Source: Rickettsia typhi (GTDB lineage: Bacteria; Pseudomonadota; Alphaproteobacteria; Rickettsiales; UBA1997). From it: a DNA stretch of 12,095 bases. Under the pieces are notes generated by a model that had not been told where the DNA came from, made no database searches, and saw only the letters and a program-made list of their open reading frames with translations. Numbering within the stretch: the stretch's first letter is position 1; every line of letters begins with the position of its first letter. The position numbers were made by a program, and so were the translations under genes. The stretch covers positions 1 through 12,095 of the forward strand of contig CAMCFD010000047.1 of the NCBI GenBank assembly GCA_945874115.1, in the 5' to 3' direction. This document shows positions 6,868-12,095 of this stretch, in pieces.

Positions 6868-7219
6868 GATTGGGCTGGCGTAGTTTGTTTGTTGTGGAAG
6901 GATTTTTGTTTGACTGATGCTATTTTAGCGGTTTCTTCGAATCAACAATTCTGATGGAATTTTTGTAATGTCGGCACTGAAGCAAGGCGGAATTTAGTAT
7001 TTTTGAGTAAAAATTGCGACAAAAAATATAAGATTTATAAAGCGACGCATCGTTATTCTTCGAGCAAATTTTTACCAAAAAAACGAGCTTTATTATTGGT
7101 GGGAGTTGGCATGGCATCGTCTCGCGCAAGGAAAGATATTTTGGTGACTTTTTCGTGTAAAAGCCATCGCTTTATGTTCAAGGCTTTAGCGACAGAATAA
7201 TTTGCGTCAAATAAAGCAA
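6868..7219. other. Convergent intergenic spacer, no recognised gene
   Basis: These 352 bases lie between the ends of the VirB6-like gene (+) and the glycosyltransferase gene (-). I see no tRNA, no rho-independent terminator and no recognisable protein. A plus-strand open stretch (7003-7200, TTG start, 65 codons, basic, no Shine-Dalgarno sequence) and a minus-strand open stretch (7053-7238, 61 codons, no start codon at its beginning) overlap each other. The minus-strand one reads protein-like residues such as LIALFDANYSVAKALNIKRW, and beyond its stop the same frame continues with further stops, so a decayed gene is possible. Neither stretch has enough support to call. Confidence 0.5.
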
Positions 7220-8392
7220 TTAAATCTTCAACACAAAATTATAAACCTCGATTGTTTTTTGATACATCTTCTGATTCGAGAAGTTTTCTTCAACGTGAAT
7301 TCTTGCATTTTCGCGAATTTTATCTGACTCGCTAATTGGCATTGTTAAAGCCTTGTCGATAATTTCGGCCATCATGTCGGTATTTTCATTCTCAGTTAAA
7401 AATCCGGTTTTTTTGTCGATTATTGTTTCAAGCGAACCGCCAATATTTGTGGCGATAATTATTTTTTTCATTGCTTGCGCTTCGATCGCAATGCGACCAA
7501 AAGCTTCTGGCTTAACGCTTGCCGAAATCACTAAATTAGCGAGCTCGTACGCAACAGGCATTTCTTTGCAAGTTCCGACAAATTTTATTTGTTGCGATAA
7601 ATTTTGAGCAATGATTTTTTCTTGAAGTTTTTTGCGAAATTTTTTGTGACCGTGATCAGATCCAACGAAAATGCAGACGAAATCGCTTTTTACTTTTTTC
7701 AAAGATTCAATTAAAAATTCGTGGCCTTTCCAAGCTGTTATTCTTGCTGGAAATAAAATTATCTTTTTATCTTCGGGCAATCCCCATTTTTTGGCTAAAT
7801 CGATGGTGCGCCCAATGAAAATTGAGCTTGGATTGAAATATTTCAAGTCAACTCCGCGCGTTATAACTGTGGTTTTTTGAGTCAAATCTTGCTTAGAATG
7901 TTTTTGATAATTTTCAATTATATAATTTTTGATAAATTCTGAAACGGCAATAATTGCGTCAGATTTTAACATTATCGAATTATAAAATCTTTTTGGTGCG
8001 AAGTTTTTGCATTTTAACAATCCTAAAGAATAATTTCCATGAACAGTTGTGACAATTTTTGTATTCGTTGTTTTGCAAGCGAAATAAGCGCTGATCATTG
8101 GTGCGCGAGATCTTACATGAATTAAGTCAATGTGAAATTCATTAATCAACTTTCTGATTTTTTTGATATTGCGATAAATTTTGAAAGGATTTTTTGTTTT
8201 TACGTCAAGAGTAATGTGCTTGATTCCGGCTTCTTTCAGCAAATAAGTCATTGTTCCGCCGTTTGAAATGACGATTGATTCAAATCCGCGATTTTTGACT
8301 TCTTTGGCAATATCAACAACGCCTCTTTCAACGCCGCCACTTTCTAGTGATGGCAAGATTTGAGCGATAACTTTTTTTTGAGAGCAATTCAT
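7220..8392 (-). CDS. Glycosyltransferase family 4 (GT-B fold)
   Basis: A 390-residue cytoplasmic or membrane-associated sugar transferase. The N-terminal acceptor half carries PSLESGGVERGVVDIAKE (14-31), the glycine loop typical of GT4 enzymes, and IHVRSRAPMI (91-100). The C-terminal donor half has ILFPARITAWKGHEFLI (212-228), with Arg217 and Lys222 placed to bind the nucleotide-sugar phosphates, VGSDHG (243-248), and PEAFGRIAIEAQAM (295-308), where Glu296 and Glu304 form the EX7E motif. GT4 enzymes of this GGVERG type usually build lipopolysaccharide core or other surface glycans in alphaproteobacteria; donor and acceptor are unknown here. It starts 2 bases after the purA stop, so it is the last gene of the zinc-finger-purA operon and is probably translated by coupling. 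The length is normal and no key residue is missing. Confidence 0.88.
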   Translation of the reverse strand: MNCSQKKVIAQILPSLESGGVERGVVDIAKEVKNRGFESIVISNGGTMTYLLKEAGIKHITLDVKTKNPFKIYRNIKKIRKLINEFHIDLIHVRSRAPMISAYFACKTTNTKIVTTVHGNYSLGLLKCKNFAPKRFYNSIMLKSDAIIAVSEFIKNYIIENYQKHSKQDLTQKTTVITRGVDLKYFNPSSIFIGRTIDLAKKWGLPEDKKIILFPARITAWKGHEFLIESLKKVKSDFVCIFVGSDHGHKKFRKKLQEKIIAQNLSQQIKFVGTCKEMPVAYELANLVISASVKPEAFGRIAIEAQAMKKIIIATNIGGSLETIIDKKTGFLTENENTDMMAEIIDKALTMPISESDKIRENARIHVEENFSNQKMYQKTIEVYNFVLKI

Positions 8393-8394
8393 AA

Positions 8395-9678
8395 TTATTT
8401 ATAAAATTCATCGATAATGATTGTGTCGTTGCGACCAGCTCCATTTGAAAGAATGGCAACTTTTACGTCGCATAATTCTTCAATTTTTCTAACATATTTT
8501 TGTGCATTGACAGGAAGTTCGTCAAAAGTTTTTTTATCTGAGGTTTTTGCCATCCAACCTTCAAATTCTTGGTAAATCGGTGTAATTTTTTGCCATAAAT
8601 GTCGAGATTGCGGAAGATATTCGTAGGTTTTTCCATCAATTTCATAAGCGACGCAAAGCTTGATTTTCTTAACAAAATCAAGAACATCAAGCTTGGTGAG
8701 GGCAATTTCTTTTGCGCCAGAAAGCTTGATTGAATGGCGAACCAATGCGGCATCAAACCAGCCACAGCGGCGGTTTCTTCCGGTTACTGTGCCGATTTCT
8801 CCGCCTTGAACTCGCAAAAATTCGCCATTTTCATCGTTTAATTCAGTGGGGAAGGGGCCAGAGCCAACGCGTGTTGTGTAAGCTTTTAAAATTCCCAAAG
8901 TTTTGTTGATTGAGTCAGATCCAAGACAGCTTCCAAGGCCGATTTGCGCAGCGATTGTGTTTGAAGATGTGACGAACGGATATGTTCCAAAGTTAACGTC
9001 AAGAAGTGCACCTTGAGCGCCTTCAAACATAACTTTCTTGCAAGAAGAAAGTAGTTTTAAAATTTCGTAAGATGGTTTTGTAAAATGAGAAATTTTTGCT
9101 TTAATTGTGTTGAGTTCGTCAATTAAAGTTTGGGCTAAGACTTCGTTAACACCAAGGCTTTTGCGTAATAAATTGTGATGGAATAATGAATTTTCTACGG
9201 CTTCGCTAAGAACTTTTTCGTCGAATAAGTCGCAGATTCTAATCGCGCGTCTTCCGGCTTTGTCTTCATAAGCGGGGCCAATTCCACGGCCGGTTGTGCC
9301 GATTTTCTTTTCGCCTTTTTGTTCTTCTAAAAGTTGATCAAGTTCGCGATGAATTGATAAAATTAAGCAGCAATTATCAGCAATAATTAATTTTTCGGGC
9401 GAGATTTTTATTCCTTCTTTTTCGATTCTTTCTATTTCAGAAAAAAGTGCTTGCGGGTCAACAACTACGCCACTTCCGATGATTGAAAGCTTGTTGCGAA
9501 CGACGCCAGATGGCAATAAACTCAGCTTATAAACTTTGTCGCCGACTTTTATTGTGTGTCCGGCGTTGTGTCCACCTTGAAAGCGCACAACTGCATCAAA
9601 TTTGTCGGATAAAAAATCGACAATTTTACCTTTTCCTTCGTCGCCCCATTGAAGGCCGATTATTGCTACGTTGTTCAT
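8395..9678 (-). CDS. purA: Adenylosuccinate synthetase
   Basis: PurA condenses IMP with aspartate using GTP, the first committed step from IMP to AMP, in the cytoplasm. The 427 residues match the family length (E. coli 432). The GTP-binding and catalytic N terminus is intact: GLQWGDEGKGKIVD with the catalytic Asp at 13, and QGGHNAGHTI with the catalytic His at 41. GTTGRGIGPAYEDKAGRRA (127-145) is the IMP-binding region, and TTRVGSGPFPTEL and VTGRNRRCGWFDA are the later substrate-binding motifs. Its ATG overlaps the stop of the upstream zinc-finger gene as ATGA (9675-9678), and a weak GGTG Shine-Dalgarno sequence lies about 8 bases before it. It is the middle gene of a three-gene minus-strand operon and shows no sign of damage. 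Confidence 0.97.
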   Translation of the reverse strand: MNNVAIIGLQWGDEGKGKIVDFLSDKFDAVVRFQGGHNAGHTIKVGDKVYKLSLLPSGVVRNKLSIIGSGVVVDPQALFSEIERIEKEGIKISPEKLIIADNCCLILSIHRELDQLLEEQKGEKKIGTTGRGIGPAYEDKAGRRAIRICDLFDEKVLSEAVENSLFHHNLLRKSLGVNEVLAQTLIDELNTIKAKISHFTKPSYEILKLLSSCKKVMFEGAQGALLDVNFGTYPFVTSSNTIAAQIGLGSCLGSDSINKTLGILKAYTTRVGSGPFPTELNDENGEFLRVQGGEIGTVTGRNRRCGWFDAALVRHSIKLSGAKEIALTKLDVLDFVKKIKLCVAYEIDGKTYEYLPQSRHLWQKITPIYQEFEGWMAKTSDKKTFDELPVNAQKYVRKIEELCDVKVAILSNGAGRNDTIIIDEFYK

Positions 9679-9881
9679 TTTTTTTCACCAAAAGTTTTTA
9701 TAGTTGTCTTTTTCGTTGTAAAATATTTGTTGCAATAAGGGCAAGTTATCGAATCTTTATCACCCATATTAAGATAAACTGTTGGGTGGCCAGAAGCGCT
9801 GTTGTGAAGATCGCGCAGCCCGTCGCACGAAACTTTTTTTGAATTAACATGTAATATTTCAACAAGACCTTGAGTTGCCAT
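9675..9881 (-). CDS. Small CHCC zinc-finger protein (NDUFS6-like domain)
   Basis: A 68-residue protein with Cys19, His32, Cys47 and Cys50 in the arrangement VSCDG...SGHPTVYLNMG...ITCPYCNKYF. This is the signature of the CHCC zinc-finger family found across alphaproteobacteria and as the zinc-binding domain of the mitochondrial complex I subunit NDUFS6. In bacteria the role is not well defined; a link to complex I assembly is plausible from homology, not shown here. An upstream in-frame TTG (9909-9911) would add ten residues, but I prefer ATG 9879-9881 because AGAGAG sits just before it and family members begin near this point. It is the first gene after a strong promoter and overlaps purA by four bases. 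It reports nothing about DNA binding. Confidence 0.85.
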   Translation of the reverse strand: MATQGLVEILHVNSKKVSCDGLRDLHNSASGHPTVYLNMGDKDSITCPYCNKYFTTKKTTIKTFGEKK

Positions 9882-9921
9882 ATTTTCTCTCTTAAATTTT
9901 TTAAAAAGCAAAACGCTGCTG

Positions 9922-9950
9922 ATTATATAATGTAAGAATCATTTTTTCAA
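9922..9950 (-). promoter_or_regulatory. Near-consensus sigma-70 promoter of the zinc-finger-purA-glycosyltransferase operon
   Basis: Reading on the minus strand, TTGAAA (9945-9950) is followed after exactly 17 bases by a perfect TATAAT (9922-9927). Transcription would begin around 9915, giving a leader of about 34 bases before the preferred ATG at 9881, with AGAGAG as the ribosome-binding site. This is the best promoter match in the window. Confidence 0.7.
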
Positions 9951-9989
9951 GGGTTTTCGACTTTGTCAGGTCGCGCTAGAGTGAATTGA

Positions 9990-10004
9990 TGACAATTGTT
10001 GTCA
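9990..10004. promoter_or_regulatory. Palindrome TGACAA-TTG-TTGTCA in the divergent promoter region
   Basis: A perfect six-base inverted repeat around a three-base centre, lying between the operon promoter (minus strand) and the dsbD promoter (plus strand). It has the size and symmetry of a dimeric repressor site, but it is about 40 bases upstream of the minus-strand -35 box and 111 bases upstream of the dsbD -35, so a repressor role by direct overlap is unlikely. I do not recognise the motif. The rest of the 9951-10114 stretch shows nothing else I can support. Confidence 0.25.
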
Positions 10005-10114
10005 AAGGCGCTTCGTGATTGATTTTAAGGTTTGTTGAAATTGGTTAAGCTATAAAATAATTGAGTTTGGCGAATTTGGGTTTTGATGTTAAATTTAATT
10101 TAGTTAAAAAAATA

Positions 10115-10143
10115 TTGTTTTTTAGCAAATTTATGAATATGAT
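10115..10143 (+). promoter_or_regulatory. Candidate promoter of dsbD
   Basis: TTGTTT (10115-10120) and TATGAT (10138-10143) are 17 bases apart. Transcription would begin near 10150, about 20 bases before ATG 10171. That favours the ATG over the in-frame GTG at 10147, which would lie before the transcript start. The AT-rich background makes this only moderately secure. Confidence 0.45.
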
Positions 10144-10170
10144 TAAGTGAAATTTAATAAAAATATTCTT

Positions 10171-12027
10171 ATGAAAAATTTCCTCAAAATATTATTTTCG
10201 GCTGTTTTATTTGTGAAATTGGCAAGCGCTCAAACTGGCCAATGGCAAGACTCGGCGGTTAATATTGATGCTGGGCAATTAAGAATAATCTCGAGTTTTT
10301 ATCATGATGACAATGGTGAAAAAAAGTTGATTATGGGGCTGCATTTTAAGATGAAAAGTGGCTGGAAAATATATGGACAAGGTTCTGAGGGCGTAGGAAT
10401 GGTGCCTTCTGTTACTTTCTTTGATTCAAAGAATTATAAAGATCACAAAATTATATGGCCAACCCCAATAAAACAAGAGGAAAAAATTGGGGAAACTGTT
10501 TTGAAATATACGATTTATAAAGATGAAGTTATTTTGCCAATTGAAATAAATCTGGAAGATAATTTGAAAGAATCTGAGCTAAATTTTCGCCTAAATTATA
10601 GTTTGTGCAGCGATGTATGTGTTCCGGCGACTTCGGATTTTAATATTAAAGTTGAGAATAATATCGATGAAAATATTTTGGATTCGATTCAAATATTTTT
10701 GCCAAGTAAGCAATTGAACGCAATGAATCCAAAATTAGTTGGTGAAAATAAATTAATAAACGATATTCAAGAGACAAAAAATATTGATTTGCAAGAGCGT
10801 GAAATGTCTTCAATTACGCTGATTGCCGGCTTTATGTTTGCATTTATTGGTGGCTTAATTTTAAATATAATGCCCTGTGTTTTGCCGGTTCTTGGTGTAA
10901 AATTAATCTCGATTGTAAGTCATCGCGATACTGAAATTTCGCGAATTAGAATGGCATTTTTTGCCACGATTTTAGGGATTTTTTCTTGCTTCATTTTATT
11001 TGCTTTAACCTCGGTTTTATTGGCTAAAACCGGTCATGTTTTTAATTGGGGGCTGCAATTTCAAAATCCATATTTCCTGATTTTTTTGGTGACGGTTTTG
11101 GTGTTTTTTTGTGCGAATATGCTTGGTTTTTTTGAAATAAATTTTAGCAATTTTGTTGCTAATTTTTTCAACAAAAAAATTGAAGATAATTATCGCGAAA
11201 AAAATATTTTTATTCCGAATTTTCTTTCAGGAATTTTGGCGGTTTTAATCGCGACACCTTGCTCTGCGCCGTTTCTTGGTGCGGCAATTTCTTTTTCAAT
11301 TACACAAACTTCGCTGATTATTTTCTTCATTTTTCTTGCGATGGCATTTGGTTTTGCGTTGCCATATTTTATTTTAATTTTTTGGCCAAAAGCAATTTAT
11401 CTTTTGCCAAAATCAGGAAAATGGACTTATAAAGTTAAGAATATAATGGCCGGTTTTTTAGTGGCAACGATAATTTGGCTTGTCTATGTTTTGTCGGGAA
11501 ATCTCGGTTTTCAATTGGCAATTATTATTGCGATAATTTCTGTTTTAATTTTGATTTGTTTCAAGATGAAATATAAATTCTTCCAGTTTTTGTCGATTTT
11601 TACGTTGACAATTCTTATTTTTTCTATTCCGGCAAGATTTAAAGAGCGTGAAATAGCGATAATTCACAGGAGTGACCGCGTTTGGCAAGAGTTCGATGTG
11701 TCTAAAATCAATGATTATGTCAATGAGGGAAAGGTTGTCGTGGTTGATGTGACGGCAGATTGGTGCTTGACTTGTAAGTTCAATAAATATAGAGTATTAC
11801 GCGACGAAAGCGTTGTTGCAAGGCTTAACGGCGATGATATTATCGCGATGCGCGCCGATATTACGAAGCCAGACCAGTCGGTGATGGATTTCGTCAACAG
11901 TCACAATCGTTATGCGATTCCGTTTAATGCGGTTTTTGGGCCAAACGCCACTGGTGGCTTGCTTGCAAACGAGCTTTTAAACAAAGAGGAATTATTAAAA
12001 TTAATCGATCAAGCTTCTAAAAAATGA
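10171..12027 (+). CDS. dsbD: Protein-disulfide reductase DsbD
   Basis: DsbD carries electrons from cytoplasmic thioredoxin across the inner membrane to periplasmic partners such as DsbC and cytochrome c maturation proteins. From ATG 10171 the 618 residues show all three family modules. A signal peptide (MKNFLKILFSAVLFVKLASA) leads an N-terminal periplasmic domain with CSDVC (Cys146, Cys150). A multi-helix membrane domain at about 218-500 contains MPCVLPVLGVK (Cys236) and ATPCSAPFLGA (Cys364), the two membrane redox cysteines. A C-terminal thioredoxin-like domain has TADWCLTCK (Cys532, Cys535). All six catalytic cysteines are therefore present. An in-frame GTG at 10147 would add eight residues before the signal peptide and is less likely. 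The stop overlaps the gatA start as ATGA, so translation is probably coupled. Confidence 0.93.
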   Translation: MKNFLKILFSAVLFVKLASAQTGQWQDSAVNIDAGQLRIISSFYHDDNGEKKLIMGLHFKMKSGWKIYGQGSEGVGMVPSVTFFDSKNYKDHKIIWPTPIKQEEKIGETVLKYTIYKDEVILPIEINLEDNLKESELNFRLNYSLCSDVCVPATSDFNIKVENNIDENILDSIQIFLPSKQLNAMNPKLVGENKLINDIQETKNIDLQEREMSSITLIAGFMFAFIGGLILNIMPCVLPVLGVKLISIVSHRDTEISRIRMAFFATILGIFSCFILFALTSVLLAKTGHVFNWGLQFQNPYFLIFLVTVLVFFCANMLGFFEINFSNFVANFFNKKIEDNYREKNIFIPNFLSGILAVLIATPCSAPFLGAAISFSITQTSLIIFFIFLAMAFGFALPYFILIFWPKAIYLLPKSGKWTYKVKNIMAGFLVATIIWLVYVLSGNLGFQLAIIIAIISVLILICFKMKYKFFQFLSIFTLTILIFSIPARFKEREIAIIHRSDRVWQEFDVSKINDYVNEGKVVVVDVTADWCLTCKFNKYRVLRDESVVARLNGDDIIAMRADITKPDQSVMDFVNSHNRYAIPFNAVFGPNATGGLLANELLNKEELLKLIDQASKK

Positions 12028-12095
12028 CAGAATTAACAAAATTAACTATAAAAAATGCTCTAAAAGGGCTTAAAAATAAGGATTTTAGTGCAGTT
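12024..12095 (+). CDS. gatA: Glutamyl-/aspartyl-tRNA amidotransferase subunit A, N-terminal end (3' truncated by window)
   Basis: Only 24 codons are present before the window ends. They read MTELTKLTIKNALKGL followed by KNKDFSAV, which closely resembles the start of rickettsial and other alphaproteobacterial GatA proteins (MTEL-KLT--...-GLKNKDFT/S). GatA is the amidase subunit of GatCAB, which converts Glu-tRNA(Gln) and Asp-tRNA(Asn) to the correct aminoacyl-tRNAs in bacteria lacking the direct synthetases. The catalytic Ser-Ser-Lys residues lie beyond the window. Its ATG overlaps the dsbD stop by four bases. In many Rickettsiales gatC lies just before gatA; here dsbD takes that place. The assignment rests on a short sequence. 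Confidence 0.75.
   Translation, partial: MTELTKLTIKNALKGLKNKDFSAV

Noticed and set aside
6524..6883. A 119-codon arginine- and lysine-rich plus-strand reading frame
   Set aside because: It is an out-of-frame shadow of the C-terminal tail of the VirB6-like gene; the basic composition comes from reading the alanine/lysine-rich tail in a shifted frame, and no ribosome-binding site or family resemblance is visible.
7003..7200. A 65-codon plus-strand reading frame in the convergent spacer
   Set aside because: It has a TTG start, no Shine-Dalgarno sequence and no recognisable homology. It is kept only as part of the unexplained spacer.
9483..9842. A 119-codon plus-strand reading frame
   Set aside because: It lies antisense to the start of purA and the CHCC zinc-finger gene, both of which are clearly real, and its sequence resembles no protein family.
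9882..9911. Ten-residue N-terminal extension of the CHCC protein from TTG 9909-9911
   Set aside because: The internal ATG has an AGAGAG ribosome-binding site and agrees with the usual start in the family.
10147..10170. GTG start for dsbD eight codons upstream of the ATG
   Set aside because: The ATG at 10171 directly begins a well-formed signal peptide, and the candidate promoter would start transcription after the GTG.

Overview
The window looks like the chromosome of an AT-rich alphaproteobacterium related to Rickettsiales. The evidence is the character of the proteins rather than any single marker: a VirB6/TrbL-like type IV secretion channel protein with a long cysteine-rich N-terminal region, as in the multi-copy rickettsial RvhB6 proteins; a GatA start and a TolQ of rickettsial type; a small CHCC zinc-finger protein of the alphaproteobacterial/mitochondrial kind; and codon use rich in A and T at third positions. 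The presence of hisG argues against a strongly reduced Rickettsia and suggests a member of the order (or a sister lineage) that still makes histidine. That placement is an inference.

Layout. Bases 1-137 are the 3' end of inorganic pyrophosphatase (ppa). It is followed by a pair of inverted REP-like hairpins with a short decaying tandem tail (159-272). Then come tolQ (342-1028, +) without tolR, a degenerate hairpin repeat (1037-1054), a TauE/SafE-type permease (1084-1794, -) and, divergent from it, a secreted beta-barrel porin (1830-3047, +). The 138-base gap after the porin holds two near-identical palindromes with core TGTTATANTATAACA, which match the published proteobacterial Zur (zinc uptake regulator) operator as I remember it. 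Next is hisG (short form, 3186-3821, +), overlapping by 8 bases with a 1017-residue VirB6-like gene (3814-6867, +). A 352-base convergent spacer follows (6868-7219), in which I recognise nothing.

On the minus strand, a tightly packed operon is read from a near-consensus sigma-70 promoter (9922-9950): CHCC zinc-finger protein, then purA, then a family-4 glycosyltransferase. Divergent from it, dsbD (10171-12027, +) overlaps the start of gatA (12024 to the window end) by four bases.

How the genes fit together. Most are housekeeping functions (pyrophosphate removal, purine and histidine synthesis, tRNA-dependent amidation) or envelope functions (Tol energiser, porin, permease, type IV secretion channel, glycosyltransferase, disulfide reductase). 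The VirB6-like protein has about 26 cysteines in its predicted exported region, so its folding should depend on the periplasmic thiol system to which DsbD belongs; the connection is inferred. I see no tRNA, rRNA, CRISPR array, insertion sequence or phage gene. I do not see a clearly new multi-gene system. The most unusual points are the pair of Zur-like boxes before hisG and the coupling of hisG to an isolated VirB6-like gene.
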